Shown: positions 1-6,896 of the stretch, in pieces
Numbering within the stretch: position 1 is the stretch's first letter
How the letters are laid out: each line of letters opens with the position of its first letter
NCBI GenBank assembly: GCA_030154385.1
Contig: JASKJZ010000049.1
Span: 1 to 10,650, forward strand
Reading direction: 5' to 3'
Source: Clostridiales bacterium
GTDB taxonomy: Bacteria; Bacillota_A; Clostridia; Lachnospirales; Lachnospiraceae
DNA: 10,650 nt
Translations under genes and position numbers: made by a program
Notes under the pieces: model-generated
Seen by the model: only the letters and a program-made list of their open reading frames with translations
What the model was told of the DNA's origin: nothing
Databases searched by the model: none

Positions 1-50
1 TATGCAAATTTTTGCTGTTCATATGCAAAAAATTGCAGAAGAATGCAGAA
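1..50 (+). promoter_or_regulatory. Candidate operator repeats upstream of the DapA-like gene promoter
   Basis: The octamer TATGCAAA occurs at 1-8 and 22-29, exactly 21 bp apart, which is two helical turns. Each copy forms a small dyad with a following TTGC (GCAAA-TT-TTTGC at 4-15; GCAA-AAAA-TTGC at 25-36). A second short repeat, TGCAGAA, sits at 34-40 and 44-50, one turn apart. The inverse half-site TTGCATA recurs at 106-112, downstream of the predicted transcription start. Same-face spacing just upstream of a -35 box suggests an activator or a dual-acting regulator, but I cannot name its family. The assignment is inference from repeat geometry only. Confidence 0.4.
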
Positions 51-53
51 AGA

Positions 54-82
54 TTGAAAGGAAGAATCAATTATGTTATAAA
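54..82 (+). promoter_or_regulatory. Sigma-A-type promoter for the DapA-like/Nramp-like unit
   Basis: A TTGAAA -35 box (54-59) and a TATAAA -10 box (77-82) are separated by 17 bp, close to the housekeeping consensus. Transcription would begin near 89, giving a leader of about 55 nt before the start codon at 143. The ribosome binding site AAAGGAG is at 128-134. Confidence 0.65.
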
Positions 83-142
83 AGAGATACAAGTCATACA
101 AACGATTGCATAAATCTATAAATAAGAAAAGGAGATTTTATT

Positions 143-1114
143 ATGACAAAAGTAAAAAATTTCAAAACAATTTTCCCAGCTGTATCTGTTCCTCTCAATG
201 AAGATTATTCCATTCATGAAGAAGAATTCAGAGCATATCTTCGATGGATCAAGACTTTCTATGGAAAAGGCATGGATGGACTAGTTTGCAATGGACATAC
301 TGGTGAGATAACTGGTTTGACCAGAGCAGAGAGAAAACGTGTTGTTGAAATCTGTGCGGAAGAATGTGGAGATGTGATGACAATTATCTCTGGCATTAAT
401 TGTGAGAACACTGCAGAATCAATAGAAATGGCAAAGGAAGCAAAAGAAGCTGGAGCAGATGGAATTTTATTAATGCCTCCTCATATGTGGCTTCGTTTCG
501 GAATGAGCGCAGAGGCTCCTTTTGAATATGTAAAGGATGTTGCAGAAGGGGCAGATATTGATATCATTATTCACTTGTACCCAGCAACAAGCAAGGCATT
601 TTATCCTGTTGAAATGCTAATCAAAATGTGCAAAGAGATTGAGCACGTGAAATGCATCAAGATGGGTACGCGTGTTACGTCTATATATGAGCATGATGTA
701 AGACTCCTACGTCAAGAGTGCCCAGATATTTCTTTGATTACTTGCCATGATGAAACGTTATGTGTAAGCTGGTTCCCTGGTATGGATGGTGCGTTGATTG
801 GATTTGCTGGCTGCGTTCCTGAAATCATCTGCCCTGCAAGAGAAGTGTTTGCAAACCCAGATAAACACACATTAAAAGAGGCACAGACATGGTCGGATCG
901 CATTTACCATATTTCACAAGCAATATATGGTGGTGGGCAACCTTCAGGAGAAGCACACGCAAGATTAAAAGAGGCTCTTGTACAGCGAGGAATCTTTTCA
1001 AATGGTTTGATGCGTAAACCAGTTCTTCCGCTGAATCAAGAGGAAAAGGATTGGATCGCACTTGGATTAAAAAATAGTAAAATGGAAAAGGTGGATATGA
1101 AGCAATTTAAATAA
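143..1114 (+). CDS. DapA/NanA-superfamily (class I aldolase/lyase) protein, substrate unknown
   Basis: This 323-residue protein is a TIM-barrel, Schiff-base lyase of the dihydrodipicolinate synthase/N-acetylneuraminate lyase superfamily. Visible landmarks are the barrel start FPAVSVPLNED (11-21), a GHTGE loop (51-55) where family members usually have GTTGE, the strand-helix SGINCENTAESIEMAKEA, GADGILLMPP (104-113), and the likely Schiff-base lysine K173 in CIKMG. The usual Y-N-V-P-x-R segment is replaced by H-L-Y-P-A-T (144-149), so the catalytic Tyr aligns with His144 or Tyr146 and the carboxylate-binding Arg is missing. It is therefore probably not a true DHDPS. It is about 30 residues longer than typical DapA. 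The start has AAAGGAG 8 nt upstream. It is followed after 37 bp by an Nramp-like transporter in the same unit, which hints at a catabolic role. The family call is confident; the substrate is unknown. Confidence 0.85.
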   Translation: MTKVKNFKTIFPAVSVPLNEDYSIHEEEFRAYLRWIKTFYGKGMDGLVCNGHTGEITGLTRAERKRVVEICAEECGDVMTIISGINCENTAESIEMAKEAKEAGADGILLMPPHMWLRFGMSAEAPFEYVKDVAEGADIDIIIHLYPATSKAFYPVEMLIKMCKEIEHVKCIKMGTRVTSIYEHDVRLLRQECPDISLITCHDETLCVSWFPGMDGALIGFAGCVPEIICPAREVFANPDKHTLKEAQTWSDRIYHISQAIYGGGQPSGEAHARLKEALVQRGIFSNGLMRKPVLPLNQEEKDWIALGLKNSKMEKVDMKQFK

Positions 1115-1151
1115 AGGTGGGTTGAAGGTATTTTGAAAGAGAGGATATGGG

Positions 1152-2420
1152 ATGGAAGCACAATTTGATCAAACAAAGGTGAAAAAGGTAACGTTTCTTG
1201 AGCTATTAAAACGAATTGGTCCAGGTATTATATTGGCGGGTGTTGTGATTGGCCCCGGAAATATAACCACCTCTGCAATGTTAGGAGCTAACTACGGATA
1301 TTCTATGCTATGGCTGATTGTTCCAATTGCGTTCATGGGCATTACATTTATGTTGACAACCTATCGAATTTCTATGCTTACAGGTATGCCGATTATCCAT
1401 GCGATTCGTCATTATTATGGTAAGGGTGCAGCAAATATTGTTGGTATTGCAACCTTTTTGGCCTGCTTATTTTTTACGATGGGAAATATAACGGGGTCTG
1501 GGGCAGGAATGAATTTGATTTTTGGAATGAACTGGAAGTTAGGTTCTTTGTTAATGATTGCAATCATTCTTCTTTGCTATTTTACAAAGGGTGTATATTC
1601 AAAAGTTGAAAAGATCATTACGGTTTGTATATTGGGTATGATTATTTGCTTTTATGCTACATTAGTTGCAACAGGAGGACCAGTCTGGGGTGAATTTGGA
1701 AAAGGACTTGTTCAGTGGAGGATTGCAGATGGAAGTTTAACGACAGCACTTGCTTATGTTAGTACAAATGCTGCCATTACGGCTGGTATCTATGCGACCT
1801 ACTTAGGTGTTGAAAAAAAGTGGAAAAAGGAAGATTTATTTAATGGGATCATGTTTGCCGACGCATTAGCTCATGTTATTTCTGTAATCCTTATTTCTGG
1901 TGCCATAGTATTAGTTGGAGCAATCGTACTGAATCCTGCAGGAATTTCAATTAAAGCTCCTGCTCAGCTTGGGGAGTTACTAGTGCCATTTCTTGGGAAA
2001 GCAGCGCCAATTATTATGGGAGTTGCTTTGTTAGCTGCTGGATTTTCCTCTTTACTCGGCAATACTCAAAGAGGTATGGTGCTTTTAGCTGCAGGAATTG
2101 ATAAGCCTGTAAATTTGGAGTCAAAATTCATTCGTATAGGATGCCTGCTATGTATTGCTTTTGCGGCGATTATCTGCTACACATATGGAGGATCTCCAAC
2201 ACAGTTGATATTTGCTGCAAATATCGCAACCGCTATTGCAACGCCATTTGGTGGTTTCTTTGTTAGTCGTATGATTTTCCGAAAAGATGTAAATCAAGGT
2301 TTAAAGCAGCCTATTTTCCTTCAGGTATGTATGGTGATCAGCTACGGATTTGCGCTTATTATGACAGTATCTGCGTTGGTTAATTATATTCCAAAATTAA
2401 TTGGATCCCTTGGTTTGTAA
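1152..2420 (+). CDS. Nramp-fold transporter lacking the canonical metal-site motifs
   Basis: This 422-residue polytopic membrane protein has about 11 hydrophobic segments and the overall layout of the Nramp (SLC11, LeuT-fold) family: LGPGIILAG-like opening (here RIGPGIILAG, 21-30), TM1 with xPGN, and a TM6 followed by a charged loop (EKKWKKEDLF, 221-230). In true Nramp metal transporters TM1 reads DPGN and TM6 carries MPH, which bind Mn2+ or Fe2+. Here TM1 reads GPGN (34-37), so the metal-ligand Asp is Gly, and the TM6 region (about 199-219, STNAAITAGIYATY) has no Met-Pro-His. Transport of Mn or Fe is therefore doubtful; Mg2+, another ion or an organic solute are alternatives. The start at 1152 has GAGAGG at 1139-1144. 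It is co-transcribed with the DapA-like gene and ends before a strong terminator. Automated pipelines would probably label it a divalent metal transporter. Confidence 0.8.
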   Translation: MEAQFDQTKVKKVTFLELLKRIGPGIILAGVVIGPGNITTSAMLGANYGYSMLWLIVPIAFMGITFMLTTYRISMLTGMPIIHAIRHYYGKGAANIVGIATFLACLFFTMGNITGSGAGMNLIFGMNWKLGSLLMIAIILLCYFTKGVYSKVEKIITVCILGMIICFYATLVATGGPVWGEFGKGLVQWRIADGSLTTALAYVSTNAAITAGIYATYLGVEKKWKKEDLFNGIMFADALAHVISVILISGAIVLVGAIVLNPAGISIKAPAQLGELLVPFLGKAAPIIMGVALLAAGFSSLLGNTQRGMVLLAAGIDKPVNLESKFIRIGCLLCIAFAAIICYTYGGSPTQLIFAANIATAIATPFGGFFVSRMIFRKDVNQGLKQPIFLQVCMVISYGFALIMTVSALVNYIPKLIGSLGL

Positions 2421-2466
2421 AGGTTAGTATACTTGAAAAGCTTCTTCGATTAATCAATTAAGGCGG

Positions 2467-2516
2467 AGGCCGTAGTTTCTATGATGAAAAAATTATGGAA
2501 GCTACGGTCTTTTTTG
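2467..2516 (+). terminator. Intrinsic terminator of the DapA-like/Nramp-like unit
   Basis: An approximately 15-bp stem with three G-U pairs forms between 2468-2482 (core GGCCGTAG) and 2495-2509 (core CTACGGTC), with a 12-nt loop and a run of seven T directly after. It lies 47 bp after the Nramp-like stop codon and separates that unit from the electron-transfer genes. Confidence 0.9.
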
Positions 2517-2750
2517 TAGTTTATTTCCTATCAGTATTAAAAGTGCGGAATCCATCTATTTGCTAGGAATTGAACCTGTAAAATCCACCTATTTTTGCAA
2601 TCAAAATGATACATATTTATAGTATTTAAACTTGCTAAATAATAAATTTTATCAATAAGACACAAAAAGAAAATTTAAATATAATAATGTATGAAGTGAA
2701 AAAAATCACGAGGTATTTCATGTATGGTAAAATTAGGATAAAAAAAAGGG
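2517..2750. other. AT-rich intergenic stretch without a recognisable gene
   Basis: No reading frame with a convincing ribosome binding site, no tRNA-like or rRNA-like fold and no insertion-sequence remnant is visible. The DNA is very AT-rich, with A/T tracts such as those around 2636-2690 and 2738-2748 that could bend DNA upstream of the ndh2 promoter. TGTATGGT at 2721-2728 resembles a half-site of the inverted repeat at 2785-2801. Confidence 0.6.
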
Positions 2751-2795
2751 TTGATAAAATTTACAAAATTTGATAATATGAAACCATACTATAAT
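2751..2795 (+). promoter_or_regulatory. Promoter region of the ndh2-hepT-dmkA-pplA-fmnB operon
   Basis: Two overlapping candidates are visible. One is TTGATA (2751-2756) with TAATAT (2774-2779) at 17-bp spacing. The other is a perfect TATAAT (2790-2795), preceded by TTGATA (2770-2775) at a short 14-bp spacing. Either would give a leader of roughly 100-125 nt. The first has the better spacing and the second the better -10, so I cannot choose between them. Confidence 0.5.
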
Positions 2796-2801
2796 AGTAT
2801 G
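2785..2801. repeat. Perfect inverted repeat over the ndh2 promoter -10
   Basis: CATACTA-TAA-TAGTATG is a perfect 7-bp inverted repeat with a 3-bp spacer that covers the TATAAT box at 2790-2795. The 8-mer CATACTAT recurs at 2867-2874, and TGTATGGT at 2721-2728 resembles the other arm. A dyad of this size on a -10 is typical of a repressor operator. The regulator is unknown. Confidence 0.45.
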
Positions 2802-2817
2802 ATAATAGAGATGCTAT

Positions 2818-2852
2818 GTATAAGCGATTTCTTTTAAATGTAAGCGTTAAAA
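2818..2852 (+). promoter_or_regulatory. Two cre-like (CcpA) sites in the ndh2 leader
   Basis: Compared with the Bacillota catabolite-responsive element WTGNAANCGNWNNCW, the stretch 2838-2852 (ATGTAAGCGTTAAAA) matches all positions except the C at position 14. The stretch 2818-2832 (GTATAAGCGATTTCT) fails only at positions 1 and 3. They share TAAGCG and lie 20 bp apart, about two helical turns. Their position roughly 20-60 bp after the predicted transcription start is where CcpA usually represses. The match is by eye and no weight matrix was run. Confidence 0.5.
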
Positions 2853-2908
2853 AACTGTCAATCGTACATACTATGGATAGCCTTTTGTAATTGGAAATGG
2901 AGAAAAAT

Positions 2909-4951
2909 ATGAAGAAAAATATTGTGATTGTAGGTGCTGGATATTCTGGTATCTTGACTGCAAAGAAAATTGCGAAGCGATTAAAAAAAGAAGAAGTCAG
3001 TGTTACAATTATTGATAAAAATCCTTTTCACACGATGTTAACGGAGCTCCATGAGGTAGCTGCGAACCGTGTGGAAGAGGATAGCATTAAGATTAGCTTA
3101 AAAAAAGTATTTGCAGGAAGAAATGTGAACGTGGTGATGGACACAATCACTTCCATTGATTATGAAAAAAAAGAAGTGACAGGCGAACTTTCCGCCTATG
3201 CTTACGATTATTTAATATTGGCGGCTGGCTCGAAACCTATGTTTTATGGAATACCCGGAGCTAAAGAACATGCCTTTAAGCTTTGGTCGTATGAAGATGC
3301 CGTGTTACTAAAGGAGCGTATTGTGGAGTGCTTTCGTTTGGCGGCAACGGAAACAAATGCTCAAAAACGAAAAGAGCTTTTGACCTTTTATGTTGCAGGA
3401 GCTGGCTTTACTGGAATCGAAATGATTGGGGAGCTTGCTGAATATGTTCCAATTCTTTGCGAACAGTTTGAAATTGAGCGAAAAGAAGTTAGGTTATTTA
3501 ACGTCGATGGGCTGAGTCGCCCAATACCTAACCTTCCAGAGAAGCTGTCTGCTAAAGTCGTAAGGCGTCTTGAAAAAATGGGAGTCACTTTACTGCTCAA
3601 CACAATGGTGACTTCAATTGGTGAAAATTTTATTGAATTAAAAAAAGACGATCAAATTATACATGAGGAAGCTGGTACGATCATTTGGGCAGCAGGTATT
3701 GAGGGCAGTGATATTACCATGCAAGCCGGTGCTTCCCTAGAGACAAAGCGAGGCGGACGGATTGAGGTGGATTCTTATCTTCGTTCGACCAAACAAGAGG
3801 ATGTCTATGTAATCGGTGACAATATGTACTATGTTCCGGAGGGAGAGAAGCAGGCGGTTCCTCAAATGGTAGAAAACTGTGAACAAAGTGCAGAAACGGT
3901 GGCACATAATATCGTAGCAGCGGTTACGGGACAGAAACAAAGGAAAGAATATAAGCCTGCCTTCCATGGCGTTATGGTAAGCATTGGCGGAAGATATGGA
4001 GTTGCCTATGTTGGACTTCCGGGACATTTCTTCTCTCTCCCATCATTTTTGGCAATGTTTGCAAAGCACTTTATTAATATCATCTATTTTATTCAAGTGC
4101 TAGGTTGGAATAAGGTTTTTCATTATATGAAGCATGAGTTTTTTACAATTCGCAACCAAAGAAGCTTCGTAGGAGGACATTTTTCCAACCGTACGCCTAG
4201 CTTTTTACTGGTACCTGTTCGTGTCTGGCTTGGTGCTGTCTGGTTGTTTGAAGGAATTATGAAAGTTATAGAGGGATGGTTTGAAAAACCAATGCTTACT
4301 GGCTTTTTTGGTGGTGCGAATAGCTGGTACGAAAGTATTCTAAATACGTTGAATACTGCAACAACAACTGCGGTGGATGCAGTATCTTCCGCCACAACAG
4401 CAGCAGAAGGAGCGGCACAGGGGGCAGCGGGTGCAGCCGACGCGGTATCCTCTGCAACAGGAGCAGCGACTGGTGGAGCAGAAGCAGCGGTACAGGCAGT
4501 AGGGCATGTTTTGTTAAATTTTGATTTCCTTGGTTTAATCAAAGTGATTTTTGTATCTGGAAAGGATTTGGCTGCCTCAACGCTTAGTGACTATGCGTTT
4601 AAGCTTGATATTCCTGCCATGAATTGGTTTTTAAATAAATTCATTCTTCCAAATGACAATGTGCAAATAGCGATGCAGATTTTTATTGTGGTTGCGGAAA
4701 TATTAATTGGACTTGCCTTAATCGGCGGCTTATTTACCAGTCCGGCAGCTTTCTTTTCACTCATACTCCAATTTATGTTCGTTTGCACAACGGGACTTTA
4801 TCTTGGAACATTTTGGATGATTTTTGCAGGAATTGCAGTACTCATTGGAGCAGGTAGAACGCTTGGACTTGACTATTATGCTATGCCAGTTCTAAAGAAG
4901 TGGTGGAAGCGGTTACCATTCATTAGAAAGTTGTATATCTATCATGATTAA
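2909..4951 (+). CDS. ndh2: Type II NADH dehydrogenase fused to a DoxX-like membrane domain (extracellular electron transfer Ndh2)
   Basis: This 680-residue membrane flavoprotein should oxidise cytosolic NADH and reduce a (demethyl)menaquinone. Residues 1 to about 370 are the NDH-2 module: an FAD Rossmann motif GAGYSG (9-14), DKNPFHTML, a second NADH-binding GAGFTG (164-169), and a GD motif (303-304) followed by PQMVENCEQ near the quinone site. A hydrophobic, probably monotopic stretch follows (378-398). Then come four DoxX-like membrane helices at about 431-450, 586-608, 613-634 and 635-649. The loop between the first two is long (about 451-585) and, by the positive-inside rule with a Lys/Arg-rich C terminus, external. 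It contains an Ala/Ser/Thr-rich segment with two DAVSSAT motifs. I prefer ATG at 2909 because GGAG at 2899-2902 is 6 nt upstream; TTG 2891 or ATG 2897 would add six or four residues. It is the first gene of the operon and overlaps hepT by 8 nt. Confidence 0.88.
   Translation: MKKNIVIVGAGYSGILTAKKIAKRLKKEEVSVTIIDKNPFHTMLTELHEVAANRVEEDSIKISLKKVFAGRNVNVVMDTITSIDYEKKEVTGELSAYAYDYLILAAGSKPMFYGIPGAKEHAFKLWSYEDAVLLKERIVECFRLAATETNAQKRKELLTFYVAGAGFTGIEMIGELAEYVPILCEQFEIERKEVRLFNVDGLSRPIPNLPEKLSAKVVRRLEKMGVTLLLNTMVTSIGENFIELKKDDQIIHEEAGTIIWAAGIEGSDITMQAGASLETKRGGRIEVDSYLRSTKQEDVYVIGDNMYYVPEGEKQAVPQMVENCEQSAETVAHNIVAAVTGQKQRKEYKPAFHGVMVSIGGRYGVAYVGLPGHFFSLPSFLAMFAKHFINIIYFIQVLGWNKVFHYMKHEFFTIRNQRSFVGGHFSNRTPSFLLVPVRVWLGAVWLFEGIMKVIEGWFEKPMLTGFFGGANSWYESILNTLNTATTTAVDAVSSATTAAEGAAQGAAGAADAVSSATGAATGGAEAAVQAVGHVLLNFDFLGLIKVIFVSGKDLAASTLSDYAFKLDIPAMNWFLNKFILPNDNVQIAMQIFIVVAEILIGLALIGGLFTSPAAFFSLILQFMFVCTTGLYLGTFWMIFAGIAVLIGAGRTLGLDYYAMPVLKKWWKRLPFIRKLYIYHD
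4376..4459 (+). repeat. Duplicated D-A-V-S-S-A-T motif in the Ndh2 external loop (candidate flavinylation sites)
   Basis: The seven residues DAVSSAT are encoded at 4376-4396 (residues 490-496) and again at 4439-4459 (residues 511-517), 21 residues apart in an Ala-rich, low-complexity segment. Five of the seven codons differ between copies (for example GAT/GAC, TCT/TCC, GCC/GCA) and all differences are synonymous, so the peptide rather than the DNA seems conserved. The motif fits the ApbE target consensus Dxx(S/T)(G/S)A(T/S). FMN attachment at T496 and T517 is inference. Confidence 0.5.
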
Positions 4952-5918
4952 AAATACAAATATGGATAAAAATAGAGAGATAACAAGCTATGAGGAGGGA
5001 CTTGCACTTGTAAAAGTGGAGGTAGAGCAGGCACTGCTTCGATCCCCCCGATTAATTCGCGAGTATTTGACACATCTTGCTGCTTCACAAGGAAAGTACA
5101 TTCGTGCTGTTTCTGTGATATCCTGTGCGCAAAAACCAGATGGCTGTATCCCTGGCGATGCTGTTTATGTGGCGGCAGCCATAGAAATTATCCATTTGGC
5201 TTCCTTGGTACACGATGATGTTATGGATGATTCCAGTCTTCGCAGAGGAAATATGACCTTACAAAAAAAATATGGAAAGCGGACGGCGGTCATATGCGGA
5301 GATTATTTGCTTAGTATGGCTCTTCGCATGGTATCGGAGGCGGCAAAAAATCATAAAGATATGGATTTTACAATGCCAGATTATATTAGTAGGCTCTGCC
5401 TTGGTGAGCTGGAACAGCACATCAACAATGATAACCCTGCTTTGTCCGTTTATCGTTATCTAAAAATCATATCGGGAAAAACAGCGGCATTGTTTGAAGC
5501 TTCCTTTTATACAGGAGCGCTTCTTTCAGGAGTTGAGCAAAAGGAAGCAAATTATTATCGAAAGATTGGGTTCTGTGCCGGTATGATCTTTCAGTTGACG
5601 GATGATTGTATGGATTTTGAAGCAACCTTGGAAGAGGCAAATAAACCAATTCAAACTGATTTTGAAAATGGTGTGATTACCCTGCCGCTAATTCACGCAT
5701 TTCAAAAAACAGAAGGGCTTAAAAAAAAGGCGCAGGAACACAAACTATCCCGAGTGGATATTAACGAGGCAGTTAAAAAGTCGGGTGGTCTAGATTTTAC
5801 CAGAATGGTTGCCTCAAGGTATTACGAAAAGGCACTGCGTTGTATGGAAGATATGACGCTTACAGCAGAAAAGAAGGAGCGTATTACCGTTATTTTGACA
5901 AAAGCAATGCGGCGATAG
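4944..5918 (+). CDS. hepT: Polyprenyl (heptaprenyl-type) diphosphate synthase
   Basis: This 324-residue, all-alpha trans-prenyltransferase adds isopentenyl units to make the long-chain polyprenyl diphosphate used as a quinone tail. The first Asp-rich motif is VHDDVMDD (89-96, DDxxD = D91, D92, D95) and the second is QLTDDCMD (217-224). The GGKRxRP motif near the N terminus is degenerate (QGKYIRA, 49-55). Tail length cannot be read reliably from the sequence. The chosen ATG overlaps the end of ndh2 by 8 nt and has only a weak upstream purine run, so translational coupling is likely. ATG 4962 is an alternative but has no ribosome binding site either. The next gene, dmkA, would use its product. 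It corresponds to hepT of the Listeria electron-transfer locus, which supports the specific name. Confidence 0.85.
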   Translation: MIKNTNMDKNREITSYEEGLALVKVEVEQALLRSPRLIREYLTHLAASQGKYIRAVSVISCAQKPDGCIPGDAVYVAAAIEIIHLASLVHDDVMDDSSLRRGNMTLQKKYGKRTAVICGDYLLSMALRMVSEAAKNHKDMDFTMPDYISRLCLGELEQHINNDNPALSVYRYLKIISGKTAALFEASFYTGALLSGVEQKEANYYRKIGFCAGMIFQLTDDCMDFEATLEEANKPIQTDFENGVITLPLIHAFQKTEGLKKKAQEHKLSRVDINEAVKKSGGLDFTRMVASRYYEKALRCMEDMTLTAEKKERITVILTKAMRR

Positions 5919-5931
5919 GAGGGGCAATCGT

Positions 5932-6837
5932 TTGATTCTAAGATTTTTAGATTATGTCGAGATAAAAACAAAAATAACAAGTACCTTTACCTTTTTGCTT
6001 ACGCTGTTATTTTTACTGTATCAAGGACGAACACTTGCATGGAAAGAGACGATTGTCTTTTTTATGGCTATGTTTTTGTTTGATTTGACGACGACGGCAA
6101 TCAATAACTATATTGATTCAAAGGACAATGGACAAATTCTTCCATTTGAACGGAAGCGAGCACGATTTCTTATATATGGTCTTTTTGCCGTAAGTACAGG
6201 GCTTGGTTTATATCTGGCCTATGAAACAGATTTGGTTGTCTTAGTAGTGGGTGGACTTTGCTTTTTCTGCGGTGTTTTTTACACCTATGGGCCAATTCCA
6301 ATCTCCAGACAGCCACTGGGAGAAGTGTTTTCTGGTTTCTTTTATGGCGCTATGATACCTTTTTTGCTGGCCTACATCAATTCACCAGAGGGCACGTATC
6401 TAAGCTATCATCTAAGCGTAGAATCGATATCGCTGGAGCTTAAGGTTCTTTCAATTGGTACTTTGCTGCTTCTTTGTGTGACGCCTTTTTGTGTAACAGC
6501 AAACATTATGTTAGCAAACAATATCTGCGATTTGGAAAAAGATATTACGGTGAAACGCTACACACTTCCTTACTACATAGGTGAATATGCGCTGCCTCTT
6601 TTTGCGGGACTTTATTATATAACCTATTTTGCAAGCATTCTAATGGTTGTATTTCGGATTTTGCCCCCGATATATCTGGTTTCTTTGCTATCAATGATTC
6701 CGGTGCAAAAAAATATTCATACATTTTATCAAAAACAAATGAAAGAAGAGACTTTTGTGTGCTCCATTCAAAACTTTATTTTGATTATGGGAGGTAACAT
6801 ATTGGCTCTGGTACTTTGTTTATTCTTCCAATTCTAA
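5932..6837 (+). CDS. dmkA: UbiA-family prenyltransferase, likely DHNA polyprenyltransferase making demethylmenaquinone
   Basis: This 301-residue integral membrane enzyme should join a polyprenyl diphosphate to 1,4-dihydroxy-2-naphthoate to give demethylmenaquinone. It has about eight or nine hydrophobic helices and both metal/diphosphate motifs: NNYIDSKD (58-65) and NNICDLEKD (196-204). The segment YTYGPIPISRQPLGEVFSGF (118-137) resembles the YxxGPxPIxxxxLGE block of MenA enzymes. The start is TTG at 5932, supported by AGGAGG (5917-5922) 9 nt upstream and overlapping the hepT stop codon. Its place directly after a polyprenyl synthase, with no methyltransferase gene beside it, points to the dedicated demethylmenaquinone branch known from Listeria DmkA. 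The DHNA precursor must be made elsewhere or taken up. Confidence 0.85.
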   Translation: MILRFLDYVEIKTKITSTFTFLLTLLFLLYQGRTLAWKETIVFFMAMFLFDLTTTAINNYIDSKDNGQILPFERKRARFLIYGLFAVSTGLGLYLAYETDLVVLVVGGLCFFCGVFYTYGPIPISRQPLGEVFSGFFYGAMIPFLLAYINSPEGTYLSYHLSVESISLELKVLSIGTLLLLCVTPFCVTANIMLANNICDLEKDITVKRYTLPYYIGEYALPLFAGLYYITYFASILMVVFRILPPIYLVSLLSMIPVQKNIHTFYQKQMKEETFVCSIQNFILIMGGNILALVLCLFFQF

Positions 6838-6866
6838 CGAGTTGGATAGCAATAAAATAATAACAG

Positions 6867-6881
6867 GCCGCCATAGGTGGC
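6867..6881 (+). other. Short GC-rich hairpin just upstream of the pplA ribosome binding site
   Basis: GCCGCC (6867-6872) pairs with GGTGGC (6876-6881), including one G-U pair, around a 3-nt loop. It ends 3 nt before the AGGAGG (6885-6890) of pplA. There is no T-run, so it is not a terminator. A 5' stabiliser or processing boundary for a separate pplA transcript is possible. Confidence 0.45.
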
Positions 6882-6896
6882 AGTAGGAGGTTTTAT

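Noticed and set aside
143..1114. Naming the first gene dapA
   Set aside because: Key residues of dihydrodipicolinate synthase are replaced (His52, His144, no Arg in the loop after it), and the neighbour is a transporter rather than lysine-pathway genes.
2687..2773. 28-codon frame in the ndh2 upstream region as a leader peptide
   Set aside because: There is no Shine-Dalgarno sequence, the composition is Lys/Ile-rich as expected from AT-rich DNA, and it runs through the predicted promoter.
2891..2908. TTG at 2891 (or ATG at 2897) as the ndh2 start
   Set aside because: Neither has a good ribosome binding site, while ATG 2909 has GGAG 6 nt upstream and begins directly with the MKKNIVIVGAG Rossmann strand.
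4123..4542. Reverse-strand open frame opposite ndh2 (139 codons)
   Set aside because: It is the complement of the Ala-rich linker and flanking membrane segments; the sense frame has clear family motifs and the antisense product is low-complexity.
4962..5918. ATG 4962 as the hepT start
   Set aside because: It has no ribosome binding site; ATG 4944, overlapping the ndh2 end, fits translational coupling slightly better, although the choice remains uncertain.
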